Under the pieces are notes generated by a model. That model worked only from the letters and a program-made list of their open reading frames with translations. It was not told where the DNA came from and ran no database searches. A program made the position numbers and the translations under genes. Shown piece by piece: positions 43,789-55,168 of a stretch of DNA of 64,000 nucleotides. The stretch is from Phyto melanocephala (taxonomy: Eukaryota; Arthropoda; Insecta; Diptera; Rhinophoridae). Numbering within the stretch: position 1 is the first letter of the stretch; each line of letters starts with the position of its first letter. Location of the stretch: the NCBI GenBank assembly GCA_941918925.1, contig OW799233.1, positions 76,821,797 through 76,885,796 of the forward strand. Reading direction: 5' to 3'.

Positions 43789-44865
43789 ATGGCAACTGAT
43801 CCTAAAATTTTGGAGTTACTACAGAAGCAAGGAGAAATCCTGGCAAGATTATCTATGGGAGTTTCAATTAGCACAATTTCAATTAGAACAATTTATGGAC
43901 AAATTATCAAATTCAATTTCCAAGTTTTTTTTTTTTTTGACCCAACAAATTCAATTACTTTCAATGTTTGGTACAGCCGTCATGAGGATATATTCCTAGT
44001 GGATGGTAAAAATTTGGATGACGCAGCTCTTGTAAGACTTTTAATGAGGAAACTAAATACTGTCGCTTATGGTAAATACGCCGCATACATTCTTCCCAAG
44101 AATGTAAGGGATATTTCGTTTGCTGAAACAATCAAGATATTAAAAGAAATGTTTGGTGTGCAGGAATCTATGTTTAGTGTGAGGTATAGGTGTTTCCAAA
44201 CAGTTAAAAACCCTCAAGAGGATTTAGTGTCTTACGCAGCTCGCATAAATGAATTATGTGAACACTTTAAATTATCAGAAATTAATGCTGATCAATTTAA
44301 ATGTCTAATTTTTGTGTGTGGATTGCAATCTCACTCAGATATAGAGGTTCGAATGAAGTCTTTGTCAATTTTGGAAGATGATTCGAGTCAGACAGTCAAT
44401 AAGTTAGTAACAGCAGCTCAGAGAATGATGAATTTGAAGCATGATGCTGCTATGGTCGAAGATAGTACAACATCCGTCAAATCTAAATCAAATTTTAAAC
44501 AAGAAGATAAAAAGAACATTCCTAAAACTCCATGTTGGAATTGTGGTTTAATGCATTACTCCAAGTATTGTAATTTCATCATCCACAAGTGCAGTCAATG
44601 CAATGTTGTCGGCCATAAAGAAGGATACTGCAAAACCTCAGGTAAAAGTAGTTCTTATCGAACTAAATTCACATACAAGAAGAAAAACAAGAATCATAAG
44701 AAAAAATCAGACTCTCCACAATCAAATGCTGTAAAAATTAGCAAAGTTTCACATACGTCAAGGCGAAAATATGTCAACGTCAATATACAACTTTTACCTT
44801 TAATTCAAGTAATCCTGGGTTTTATGTCAAACTTCAAGTTGACACCGCCTCAGATATATCAATGA
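43789..44865 (+). CDS. Mag-like Gag
   Basis: Starts at ATG 43789 (ATDPKILELLQKQGEIL), and an in-frame GTG 15 bp earlier lies in the PBS. A low-complexity ISTISIRTI stretch and a phenylalanine run (poly-T) precede the capsid region (FNVWYSRHEDIFLVDGKNLD; FGVQESMFSVRYRCF; DLVSYAARINELCEHF). Two zinc knuckles end the protein: CWNCGLMHYSKYC and CSQCNVVGHKEGYC. The stop overlaps the next start by four bases (ATGA at 44862), suggesting coupled or frameshifted pol translation. Both knuckles keep their ligands. Confidence 0.85.
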   Translation: MATDPKILELLQKQGEILARLSMGVSISTISIRTIYGQIIKFNFQVFFFFDPTNSITFNVWYSRHEDIFLVDGKNLDDAALVRLLMRKLNTVAYGKYAAYILPKNVRDISFAETIKILKEMFGVQESMFSVRYRCFQTVKNPQEDLVSYAARINELCEHFKLSEINADQFKCLIFVCGLQSHSDIEVRMKSLSILEDDSSQTVNKLVTAAQRMMNLKHDAAMVEDSTTSVKSKSNFKQEDKKNIPKTPCWNCGLMHYSKYCNFIIHKCSQCNVVGHKEGYCKTSGKSSSYRTKFTYKKKNKNHKKKSDSPQSNAVKISKVSHTSRRKYVNVNIQLLPLIQVILGFMSNFKLTPPQIYQ

Positions 44866-47776
44866 TTGGAAAGTCACTTTGGCTTAAAGTTGGTAAACCC
44901 GGAAAGCTATTCAATAATCGTTACGTAACGAGTGCTTCTAATAACAAAATCAAACTGTTAGCAGTTTTTGACTGTCAAGTCAAACTTAAAGGTGAAGTAC
45001 AACTGTGTAGTTTTTCCGTTGTAGAAATTGATACGCTTTTAATTTTTGGTACAGATTTATGTGATTCTTTCGCATTTGGGAAAAACCGCTAAACAAAATC
45101 TGCAGTTAAATGATCAAGATGAAGTCAGCTCAGATATCTTACTGAAAATAAAAAAAATTTTGCTGATATATTTCAAGATACTCCACCAAAATGCACGAAA
45201 TTAAAAGTTCAACTACACCTAAAGAAAGATGTTAAACCAATGTTTAGAGCAAAACGACCTGTAGCATACGCCATGCTTCCATTAATTGAGGAGGAAATTA
45301 ATCGTTTACATTCATTGGAAATAATTTCACCTGTCGATTTCTCTGAATGGGCAGCACCCATTGTTGCTGTAAAAAAGGCAAATGGAAAAATCCGTATTTT
45401 TGGGGATTATTCGACTGGGTTAAACGAAAGTTTGGAAGTTCATAAATACCCTCTTCATCGCCCAGAAGATTTATATGCAAAAATGGCCAATAGTTGTTTA
45501 TATACACACATTGATCTCTCGGATGCATATCTACAAACAGAAGTCACATCAGATTCAGCGAAATTACTTACCATTAACACACATAAAGGTCTTTATACAT
45601 TTAATCGTCTAGCACCTGGAGTTAAAAGTGCTCCTGGCGCGTTTCAACAAATCATGGATACAATGCTCATAGGTATAGATGATGTTGCAGCGTATATAGA
45701 TGACATTATAATTGGGGGATCTACAGTTCAAAAGCATTTGGAAAACGTCAACAAAGTTCTTCAGAAACTACGTGAATTCAATTTTCACATCAAATTTGAG
45801 GAATGCAAATTTCTCACCAAAGAGGTAAAATATCTTGGGAACATAATTTCACAAGATGGGTTATGTCCAGATTCATTATAAATTTACCGCCACCAAAAGA
45901 TATATCAGAACTAAGATCATTCCTTGGATCAATAAATTATTATGGTAAATATATTCATCAAATGAGCAATCTCAGAACACCACTTGATAATCTTTTGAAA
46001 GAAAACGTCAAATTTGAGTGGACTGTTGCATGTCAAAAAGCTTTTGAAAAATTAAAGTCTTTTAAACTCAGATTTACTGCTAATACATTACAATCCAAAA
46101 TTGCCCATCAAGGTTGCACCAGATGCATCAGGTTAAGGTATTGGTGCATTCATATGTCACGTATATCCAGATAAGTCAGAAAAAGTAATTGCTCATGCTT
46201 CACGTACGCTTACTCAAGCAGAGAAGGCCTATTCTCAGATAGAAAAAGAGGGTCTTGCACTGATTTTTGCAGTTAAAGTTTCATCGTTATATATATGGGA
46301 GACAATTCATTTTGTGCACTGATCACAATATACAAATATTTGAAAAAAAATCAGGTATTCGAGCGTTTGCGGCAAATAGGCTACAACGTTGGGCGTTAAC
46401 ACTCATGATGATTTCAAAATTGAATACATTAATACCAAAGATTTTGGTTGTGTTGATGCTTTATCAAAACTCATTGCAAAGATATAGTAGTTGCCTGTAC
46501 TATGTTAGAAAAAGAATGTTCAGCAACTCTAAACGATCATTTCAACTTATTTCTAATTACGTTTAACTTGGTTTTAAAGGAAACAAACAGATGTAAAACA
46601 ATACAGTCAGTAATATCAGCAATCAACAATGGTTGGGGCAACAACGTATTATCAGAACTCAAACTTTTTTATATTAGAAGAGATCAACTCAGTGTGGTTC
46701 GAGGATGTCTCATGTTCAATGAAAGAATTGTGATACCACAAAAATTAAGAACTAGTGTTTTAAAACAGCTTCATCGTGGGCATCCAGGTAAAGAAAGAAT
46801 GAAATCATTGATAAAGCATACTCTACAATGATGGCCTTTAGCAAATAATCCTATGGAACGCATTCTCATAGACATTGCTGGTCCTTGCAATGGGTTGTAT
46901 TATTTTGTTGTTATTGATGCTTATTCAAAATGGCCTGAATTTTTCGAAATTTCAAATATTACATCAATGACCATAATTTCAAAACTAAATGAAGTGTTCG
47001 CTAGGTATGGCGATGCTGATACTATTGTCTCAGACAATGGCACTCAATTTGTAAGTGCTCAATTCAACAAATTTGTAACAGATCGGGGTATTACACATCT
47101 AAGAACAGCGCCATATCATCCACAATCTAACGGACAAGCTGAACGTTTTGTTGGAACTTTAAAACGTGCACTTGAAAAACTTAAACAAGAGGGGACAAGT
47201 TAGGAGAACTTGGAGATTTTCCTTCAAGCTTATAGGTCAACTCCAAGAACGGATTCGAAATCACCAGCAGAACTGTTCCTGAACCGAAAAATCAAAACTA
47301 CTTTAGACTTACTCAAACCACAGGAAGTAGTGCCAATTAAACGTAATGTTAGACAAGAGACGATTTTCAACAAGAAACATGGTGCACAAGCTAAAAGTTT
47401 CGAAACCGATTAAAATATATTTGTTAAAATTTTTAGAAATGACAAGTTTATTTGGGTACCTGGTTCAATAGTAGAACGTGTAGGGACTGTTAATTACAAC
47501 GTGTTAATAAGAGGCAAACATAAGCTAAAATTATTTCGTTCGCATGCAAATCAAATTAAGAAAAGATTTGTATCAGTTAAGGAGAACATAGATTCAATAT
47601 ATGTGTTATTTGAATTGTTTGATTTATATAGAACACCAGAAAATGTTTCGACAGAAGTAGTAAATCCAATTTTATCAGAACTTGATAAAGTAGTTGAAGC
47701 AGATATCGATCCTGAAATTGTTTCTTATACAACTGATCAAACTAAACTTCGTTTCATTCAACATCTGATTCAATAG
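44862..47776 (+). pseudogene. Mag-like Pol (protease, RT, RNase H, integrase), broken
   Basis: A protease-like start at 44862 is read with upstream DTASDIS-like residues that lie in another frame near 44845. RT at 45240-45881: FSEWAAPIVAVKKANGKIRI, FGDYSTGLN (usually CGDYSTGLN), HIDLSDAYLQ and the catalytic AAYIDDIIIGG. A frameshift near 45880 separates the connection (LPPPKDISELRSFLGSINYY). RNase H is in fragments around 46130-46450. Integrase: HRGHPGKERMKSL near 46775, then a stop and deletion of the CxxC half of the finger, and the core at 46853-47203 with RILIDIAGP, VSDNGTQF and SNGQAERFVG. C-terminal pieces are at 47210-47413 and 47501-47776. Not functional. Confidence 0.83.
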
Positions 47777-48036
47777 AAGCAGAAACAATAACACCCTTAC
47801 CACCTGAGGCTGCAGATATTTCAAAACCGAAAAGGAATTGTCAACCTCCCGGGTGGTTAAAAGACTACAGTATTTCTTACAAAAAGAGAGATATTGTAGT
47901 AGAAACACTTACAGCACTGATTGATTTTTATTTTTAATGTTTTTCAAATATACAAATTTATATATTAATTCTTTTAAGTATTTGAATTGAAATAAAACCT
48001 ATTATTTTATTTACTTAAGCCATAACAAAGTAGAAC

Positions 48037-48218
48037 CTTATCTTTATTTCAATTGCAGTTACATTTGGGATATAGCCCACCAAATGCTTTGCAGTTTTTT
48101 CCAAAGCATAATTTCTAGCATTCTTATTATGATAAAACTCGCTATTTGTATTGTAGAAACATTTATTTTCTTCCCAAGCCTGGATAAGAATTAAAACGGC
48201 CTCCTTTGGACACTCAAC
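48037..48218 (-). CDS. MADF-domain gene, upstream exon
   Basis: A 182-bp exon on minus lies between an acceptor TTTATATATAG (AG at 48220-48219) and a donor AAG/GTTCTA (GT at 48036-48035). It encodes VECPKEAVLILIQAWEENKC, FYNTNSEFYHNKNARNYALE and an AKHLVGYIPNVTAIEIKIR end: the first half of a MADF domain (I-x-x-W/Y-E-x-x-x-x-L/F-Y, then Y-x-N-K-x-x-R-x-x-A). It joins in frame to 43560. The first coding exon was not resolved: an ATG segment with GTAAGT near 48305-48330 is out of phase. The Mag-like insertion begins only 9 bp from the donor. Confidence 0.65.
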
Positions 48219-50179
48219 CTATATATAAATATACAATATTTACAATAAAATATTAACCAATCACTATTACTTATGTTTTACAACTATTTTGCATTGTACT
48301 TACCTTGATATTTTTGTTTATTCATGCTTCACAAGGTGTCTTATCATGTCATATTGTTCTAAAATTTTACAATGGTTTAAAAATTTTGTTGTTGCTTTTT
48401 AAACAAAGAGTGTCTTATAATAATAGAACTTTGTACGCTATGTTTATTGTGCTGTCGTATTTAATAAGCAGAGACCTGTGCTAAACGGCTAAGCCAAGCC
48501 ACAATAGTTTTTGTAAACCGTCGCCGTTCATTGTATAATTTTATCGGGCCGACATCCAAATTTAAGCGCAGTTGCTAATTTTTGATAACAAATCACTGGC
48601 GGCGTCAAATAAGATCGGCTAAGGACTCTGCAGTTTATTTTTATCACACAAAATTTAATTTATTTACTTGAGTCTGCCATTACAACATCTAAAATGTACT
48701 TTTCGCACAAGCTGGCTATTATTTTGTTTTTTTCACTTGTTTTTAGCATTATGAAAAAAAATATTTATTTTTACAATTGTTTTACATCAGCTGATTGTTC
48801 ACAATAGTCTTAATATTTCATGCTATTATTATAGGACATATGATTTTATGATACTACTGTGAATCCCCCATATGTGTTTAAATGAAAACGATTATTTTGA
48901 CGGCAGCACAGCTGCACAACTGCATTTGCTGCTGCTGGCAACTTAGGCTATTTTCTATTTTGACGGGCAGCAATAAACATATATAGTGTTGCCAATATAT
49001 ATATTAAATTGGAAAAATAAGAACAAATCTTATTTTTGATATTAAACATAAAAGAACATTGCAAAAACACAACAAATAAAAATACGTGATTTTATTACCT
49101 TTTATATCAATAAATTTAATTTTATTCATTATAAAAAAAATATATGCGCCATCCCTGAAATTTGTATGGCTAAAATACACATCAGCTGATTATTATGTTG
49201 TTGCTGTCTTCAAAATAATTATGAAGCTGACTTCAAAGAAACATTTGAAGTTGGCAGCATTGGAAGCAGTTAAGTTGTGAAGTATGCTGTCGTCTAGGTG
49301 TTTAGAGCTTTATTCCGTAATTCTCTTAGATAAACCTATATCTGAATCGCTCAAAATCTAAAAAGCAAATGCATCAAATATTTTAGCTACATCGCTAAAT
49401 TGGTTCAGTCATCTAGCTAAAATTTTATATCTTCGCCGTAGCTAATTTGCTATCCTTTCCCTCTGCACTTATGAATTACTTTAGAATGATTTGCTTTTCT
49501 TTAAAATAAATTACGTATAAATCTATATTTGCAAGATGGCAACATGTATATTTACATACAATTCATAGCACAATTGTGCAAAGAGAACTTCGCATATAAT
49601 CTGATAATTCAATAAGTATATTTGGATCGTGATGTGACAAATTAGCAGACAAAATTTGTCACAAGAACAACGTGTGTTACTGTTTATTAAATGAGGTAGA
49701 AAATAGATTCGACACAGAAAACGTAATTTATTCGACATATTGTTAAAAAGAAAAAGAGACAACCTTACAATTTTACTAACAAGCACACACATTTTAACGA
49801 TACTTTTGAAGCTTATTTAAGATTATTTTTATACCTGCCACCAAAAAATGGTACGGTATATTCATTTTGTCATTCCGTTTTTAATACATCGAAATACCCA
49901 TTTTAGACCCCATTAAGTGCATTGTTTCTGAGTCCTGGTTTTATTTTACGACAATCCATATGTTAAAAGCTCGATAGAACCAAAAAAGCTAGGAAGCTCA
50001 ATTCTTGCCAGAATATTTCTCACACAAGGTTTGTTTGGCATTCAAAAGAGGTTAAATCGGAATATTAGGAAGAGAGTTATAGCTCGCAATGGAAGAGTAG
50101 CTAAAAAAAACAATGTCCTTCCAACATCGAATAAAATACAATTGCGTCCAAACGTATTAACGTAGGACCATGAAATACT
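48219..50179. other. AT-rich stretch with weak repeat traces
   Basis: No gene identified. Near 49830-49960, TACCTGCCACCAAAAAATGG and GTCATTCCGTTTTTAATACA look like the end of another dispersed fly repeat. Two candidate 5'-exon-like ATG segments on minus (48305-48330 and about 48670-48750) cannot be placed in phase with the MADF exon. Confidence 0.35.
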
Positions 50180-50443
50180 ATAATATACTACATGTTAAAT
50201 ATATATAGTTCAGAATGATTCAACACTTACTAGTATTGAAAACTTCAATCAATTGCTATCTTGCCTTTCTGAAGATTATCTTCGCACTGTAAAAGCATTT
50301 CAGATCACGGAAGATAACTTCCAAAAAGCATTGCAAAGGTTAGAAGAGTGGCATTATAATAGTGTAACAGCAGTTTACGATTAATTTCTATCTCTATCAA
50401 TTGGTAATGAAAAAGACATTACAAATGCTAAATTGATTCACAT
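50180..50443 (+). pseudogene. BEL/Pao gag fragment, left part
   Basis: The plus-strand translation contains LSEDYLRTVKAFQITEDNFQ, KALQRLEEWHYN and, after a stop, SIGNEKDITNAKLIH, matching the DUF1759-type Gag of BEL/Pao elements (compare SDQNYEEALKKLQERYD in the copy at 59730-61643). It is interrupted at 50443 by a 1.9-kb insertion and continues at 52386. Confidence 0.65.
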
Positions 50444-52385
50444 ATATAAATATATATTTACTAGCATTTAACCCGCTACTTCGTTAGCGCAGTTCTTACT
50501 ATTTATAGAATACTCAAATTCTATTTATAATTATTTAATATTTTTGGTTCAATTTATGAAAATTTGTATCTCTGATTCAATTTACTTAGAAAAATAAAAG
50601 GTAGAGTAAGGATATATCGGGCATATATTTCCTAACTAAAAGCAAGATCAATGCTACTGAGTTTCAAAAATTAAGATTCATATTTTGCAAAAATTACCCT
50701 AAAAATAATAAAAGTAACATTTTTTCCTTCCCTAAAACTTTCACTTGGTTTATTATTACCTTTATTCAGAATTCTATGTATACAAAATATAAAATATGAG
50801 AAAAAGTAATTTTGGTCGTCCATAATATTAGGATTTAGACCTCGGATCGAAAAACACTAATTTTAAGAATCTATGTTTACAAACGTACAAATACAAAGAG
50901 TACAAAAAAAATGCGAAAAGGCTTTTTTGTGCCTCCAATATCATTTTAATTTTCAAATTAAATTAACAATCCTTTATTTCACTATTTTAGCTTTATAAAC
51001 GTAGGAAATACAAAAAGCCCCATTAAAATTCAGAGAAGTACCTTCTTGGTCGCCCATAACATATTTAGTCTTAGCTTGTATCAATAGTCACTAATTTTAA
51101 AATTCTTGTTTGGCAAACGTTAAAAATACAAAAAGTACCATAAAAATTCAAAAAAGTACCTTTGTGGTCGCCCATAACATTTTCAGTTTCATCTGGAATC
51201 AAAAGTCCTTGATTGTAAGATCCTACCTTCATAAACGAAGAAAATACCAAGAGTATCATAAAAATCAAAAAAGCACCCTTTTGGTCGAACATAACATTTT
51301 TAGTCTCACCTGGAATCAAAAGTCCTTAATTGTACAATCCTACCTTCATAAACGTAGAAAATACCAAAGGTAAAACAAAAATTCAAAAAAGTACCTTTTT
51401 GGTCACCCATAACATTTTTAGTCTTACCTGGAATCAATAGTCCTTTAGTTTACAATTCTACCTTTATAAACGTAGAAAATACAAAAAGTACCATAGAAAA
51501 GCGAAAAAGTATATTTTTGTTCCAAGTTCCAAATTCCAAGTTTAAAATGTTCAAATATCTATGTAACAAAATATTTTAATAGACATGATTTAAAGTCAGT
51601 ATATCTACTCTTTTTTGCATAAAAGTAATTATGTTCTAAAAAGTACCAACCTCTTCCCGATTTTTCCCTTTTCTACCCTGTTATAAATGTGTTTCAATTT
51701 TTAATAAATTACATAATTTTTTATATCTGGTGAAATCCCAATTAAAAATTTTGTGAAAATCGGCGGTCTAATTAGGAATTACATACATTTTCCGGAATTT
51801 TCCCCTTTTTGGTACCTTTTTTGTCCCCAAAAAAGTTTCCAAAAATTTCACCCAAATAGTTGTCCATATTCTATTAGGAAATAATAATTGTCAAATTTTG
51901 TCCCAATGAATAATATAAGAAAAGTTTCTTTTAAAAAAGTACCAAAAAAAGGGACAATTTGTACCCCTTATACATGCGAATTCGAAAAAAGTGGCGAATT
52001 CTTATTAATATTTTTTCGTGTATTACTTAATACAGTTTAAATTTTTTTCCTAGCTATATGTGTTTGGAAGTTACAGTTTTTACCCGTTTTTCCTCCTAAG
52101 GGGCTGAAAATTTCAAAAAAGGCCAGACACATGTCAGCTTATTTTTTGTGCAAATTACAATACTTTTTCAATTTAATTTGTATCTTTTTTAGTTTATTAG
52201 ATATAAGATTACCGATTTTACCCGTTTTTGCCATTTTTTATCCCCTTATAGTACGAATTTCCAAAAATCCCTTCTTAGTGGAGCTATACATTGAAAGAGG
52301 AACCGATTGTCTAAATTTCATGTTTCTAGCTCTTTGCGTTTGGGCGTTAGATTCCCGTCGTTCGAGTGTGAAGCATAGGGCCATT
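50444..52385. mobile_element. 1.94-kb insertion with 13-bp target duplication and internal tandem array
   Basis: Flanked by the exact duplication AATTGATTCACAT (50431-50443 and 52386-52398), and removing it restores the BEL gag match. It begins ATATAAATATATATTTACTA with ACCCGCTACTTCGTTAGCGC nearby and ends AAGCATAGGGCCATT. It contains a 118-bp tandem repeat array and further AGTACC-rich non-coding sequence. No protein was recognised. A 13-bp duplication points to target-primed or Penelope-like insertion rather than a DNA transposon. Confidence 0.75.
50800..51540. repeat. Tandem repeat array, unit about 118 bp
   Basis: An anchor TTGGTCGCCCATAACAT occurs near 51046, 51163, 51281 and 51400 (spacing 117-119 bp), with two diverged copies near 50813 and 50930. 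Each unit contains AGTACC, the CATAACATTTTTAGTC block, an ATCAATAGTCCTT block and a CCTACCTTCATAAACGTAGA block. Confidence 0.85.
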
Positions 52386-52560
52386 AATTGATTCACATCG
52401 TGCTTTCGAAAGTTGATACGGTTACTAAAGCTATTTAAACTTAATTACACAAAATTGCCTACATGGAACAATTGCGCAAAATAATAAGACGGGGTCATTT
52501 GATGTCAGTCAGAGATATAGTTTTGCAAAATCAAACGCTCTTTGCTTAGATTGTCTAAAA
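52386..52560 (+). pseudogene. BEL/Pao gag fragment, right part
   Basis: Continues the Gag match after the insertion with LSKVDTVTK-like and LMSVRDIVLQ-like segments, much decayed. It ends before unrelated gypsy integrase sequence. Confidence 0.5.
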
Positions 52561-52619
52561 AAGGTCAGTCGCACATTGTAATATAGGGTAATTTTTTAGC
52601 TATTATTCATTAATTCGTT

Positions 52620-52922
52620 CGTGGCAGAATAAAAATGACCTGCGACAAGATGAAGGCCAGATATGACAGAGCAGCAAATTCTGAAGGCTTTACCGAGGGT
52701 CAGCTAGTTCTACTATATACCCAACAACGGAAAAAAGGACTGTCTGCTAAATTGCAAACTCATTGGGATCGGCCGTATAAGGTGATAAAAAGAATAAATG
52801 ATGTCGTGAATAGAATACAGAAGTACAATAGCCTAAGATCAAAGATAAAAGTGGTTCATGTCGAGCGCCTCGCTAAGTACGGAAGAAGTGAATTTGTGCC
52901 TACTCGGGACGAACAGACTTAA
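52620..52922 (+). pseudogene. Ty3/gypsy integrase C-terminus
   Basis: A 95-codon frame (DKMKARYDRAANSEGFTEGQ, LVLLYTQQRKKGLS, WDRPYKVIKRINDVVNRIQ, VVHVERLAKY) is the GPY/F-type C-terminal domain of Ty3/gypsy integrases. The usual G-P-Y is D-R-P-Y here. It stops just before a purine tract and LTR, so it is the 3' end of an element whose rest is gone. Confidence 0.85.
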
Positions 52923-52933
52923 GCGGGCGGTAG

Positions 52934-53308
52934 TGTTACAGATTTATTTTTAAATAGCTTAATTTACATTATAATTTATTTTAGTTGTAGTACTTAAAGT
53001 TACTGTAGTTTTATTTATATTAGTTTATTTCGCTGGTTGTTCGAACATGATGTTAAGCTGTTAATATGTGCAGCGTACTCTTAGGCACTTTTATTAATCC
53101 TGCATATTACTTAACATTAACATTACGTCTTAATTTAATGTAACGGTTTTCGAATAAACTAGTGTGTACATACGAGAACTTTGTCGAATGTTACCGAACA
53201 CCACTACGTTACTATAAATAACCGAACAACACAGCTAACATGATCAGTCTAACAGTAGAGCTTGTTAAGTGTATGTCAAAGTGAGTTTGACAATAAAGGT
53301 GTATAACA
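52934..53308 (+). repeat. 3' LTR of the gypsy remnant
   Basis: Begins TGTTACAGATT after AAGCGGGCGGTAG (purine-rich tract) and ends GTATAACA, 375 bp. Internal signals: ACTATAAATAA near 53211 (TATA) and CAATAAAGG near 53291 (poly(A) signal). Confidence 0.7.
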
Positions 53309-53319
53309 ATAAGTAAAGT

Positions 53320-53914
53320 GATTTTTTTATTTTGAGTTTATGAATTCTAGATCCTTACGGACTATAAAGTAATACATACAAATTGTTTAATATTAGTAAT
53401 TCAAAAACAAAATAATTTTACAATACTAACATTTAAGTAAAAATCAATATGTTGATAAATTATTGAACTCGGTACGAATCCTCAAAAACGGATCGAAGTT
53501 GGCATAATTCGTTCTAAAAACGTTGACTGATAGCGGACAAAAATGACGTGTAGAACGACATGGTACATTAAAATAGATATTCGCTAATAGGAAATCAGAT
53601 CATATACATCCTTTTATTAAATTTAGAACAAAAGTAACATTAAGCATTGTTGTTCGACTTTTTAAAGTTGGCAGCTTCACTAGTGCAAGTTTACTAGTAT
53701 AAGGCGGCAGGTTTAACGAATTCCACTGTAAGCCACGAAGACAAAATAGCAGGAACTGTTTTTGCACAGATTCAATGCTATTAATGTAAACATTGTAAGT
53801 TGGGTTCCAAATTATTGAACCTTACTCAAGAATAGGCCTGACAAGAGAAATATACAATTGTATTGTTATATATGGATCAGTAAACTCTTTCGCCCAACGT
53901 TTTAAAAATCCAAC
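53320..53914 (-). mobile_element. 5'-truncated copy of LINE E
   Basis: Nearly identical to 62975-63586 (for example ATTCTAGATCCTTACGGACT versus ATTCTAGATCCTTACAGACT), on the same strand. It has the T-rich start on plus (3' tail) and breaks off at 53914, within the RT thumb. It lies next to the gypsy LTR on one side and a solo LTR on the other. Confidence 0.88.
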
Positions 53915-53920
53915 TGTTTA

Positions 53921-54366
53921 TGTTACGAACCGTTTTGGCCCAGTGAGGTTTCCGACTAGCTTGTTTGTGGCGATAGCTCAGACAGGTAACAACCCTCTCA
54001 CTGGCCATGCATCTGCTGAAACAAACTGAAAAAAACACAACAAAAACTACTACAGATAATACTACACAAACTCCACCACACGAAGAATTCACGAGAGTTA
54101 GGTGTTTACTCCCGTTTTGCTCACCCAACCATGTCGCAGCAGCATCCGCTGTAAAATCTCTCTGCGACCCAAAAACTTATATGACCTCATCTTTATCATC
54201 CATCATTCCTTCAATTCAACAAAATAAATGTTAATTACATTGAATAGAAAATTTATTAGAATTACAAAAAAAACAACAGTTTACAACGTGCGTTCATCGA
54301 ATAAAGTCGTTCGTATCATAAGCAGTTATTATTATCGTCATTTCTCTGTACTCGATATTCGTAACA
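53921..54366. mobile_element. Probable solo LTR
   Basis: 446 bp with matching TGTTACGAA...TTCGTAACA ends (perfect 9-bp inverted termini), CAAAATAAATG and CGAATAAAG as possible poly(A) signals, and no internal domain on either side. No target duplication was identified. Confidence 0.6.
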
Positions 54367-54471
54367 AAAAAAAACGAAGTTTTTTTTTACACCTTTCGTT
54401 CTAATAAGTGCTTGTTAAGAATTTATATTAGATAAAAATTTATTTAATATTACAACACGAACTCTAAAAAT

Positions 54472-54491
54472 GGGGGCAATTTTTTGCCCCC
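54472..54491. other. Strong GC hairpin before LINE F ORF1
   Basis: GGGGGCAA-TTTT-TTGCCCCC, perfect 8-bp arms. It stands out in an AT-rich leader 48 bp before the ORF1 start. Confidence 0.8.
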
Positions 54492-54539
54492 CTGGATCCA
54501 GACCCAGACCCAATTCGTACACGGAAAAAATTAACAAAT

Positions 54540-55168
54540 ATGGACATAAATAATGTTAACATTTTTCCAAATTTGGATATAACCCAAAAGCCTAAACACT
54601 ACAACCCTAAATTCATTATAATTAAAAGTAATATCAACGATAAACCATTAAAAGACTTTAACATTTTTTTAGTATCGAAAGCATTAGAGGCAGTCACGTC
54701 TGAAAAACTAGAAAAAGCATCATTTACTCGTGATGGTGACTTACTTATTCTCACCAAAAATAATATTCAGACAAATAAATTCCTAAAAATAAAAGAACTA
54801 ATTGGAGTTGGCCCAGTTACAACAACTTTACACCCTAAAGGGAGTAGTTTTTGCTCCTTCTTTAAAAAATCTTTCAGAAGAAGAAATTACAGAGGGTCTA
54901 AAAGACCAAGGAGTAGTAGAATGTCATAAAGTAAAAAAATTTGTTGATAACCAACTAACAAATACCTACGCAGTGCCAACTGAAATTAAAATTGGATTCC
55001 TAATAGTAAAAGTAAGCTCCTTGCAGTGTAAAAACTGTTTTAAATTGTGACATACTAAAAAGTACTGCAAATCAGAACCAAAATGCGAATTCTGCTCTGC
55101 CAGTATACACGACCCAACACCATGTTCAAAACTGGAATGCATTAACTGCAAACACGACCACAGCGCAC
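54540..55168 (+). pseudogene. LINE F ORF1 (gag-like, zinc knuckles)
   Basis: ATG 54540 begins MDINNVNIFPNLD. The region FIIIKSNINDKPLKDFNIFL and GDLLILTKNNIQTNKF resembles the RNA-binding domain of I/jockey-type ORF1. A frameshift near 54840 moves to a frame with VVFAPSLKNLSEEEITEGLK. After a stop at 55048 come knuckle remnants HTKKYCKSEPKCEFC and CSKLECINCKHDHSAPE. A hAT element then interrupts at 55169, and decayed Lys/Asn-rich sequence (56585-56830) continues beyond it. Confidence 0.72.

Larger units (their letters stand above)
43623..48027 (+). mobile_element. Mag-like Ty3/gypsy retrotransposon, 4.4 kb
   Basis: Short LTRs (TGTAGTAG...CATAACA), 146 bp at 43623-43768 and 133 bp at 47895-48027. 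A PBS-like TGGCGACGAGGAT follows the 5' LTR, and gag begins only 20 bp later. Gag has two CCHC knuckles. Pol order is PR-RT-RH-IN, with no env. The LTRs differ by one indel each (about 40 bp extra in the left, 28 bp extra in the right). It lies in an intron of the MADF gene on the opposite strand. No clear target duplication was seen. Confidence 0.88.

Noticed and set aside
51071..51373. Repeated frames on both strands that look like a repeat protein
   Set aside because: They arise from the 118-bp DNA tandem repeat; unit length is not a multiple of three throughout and neither strand is better conserved as protein.
53877..54128. Val/Phe-rich frame on minus
   Set aside because: It crosses the junction between a LINE fragment and a solo LTR, so it is not a gene.
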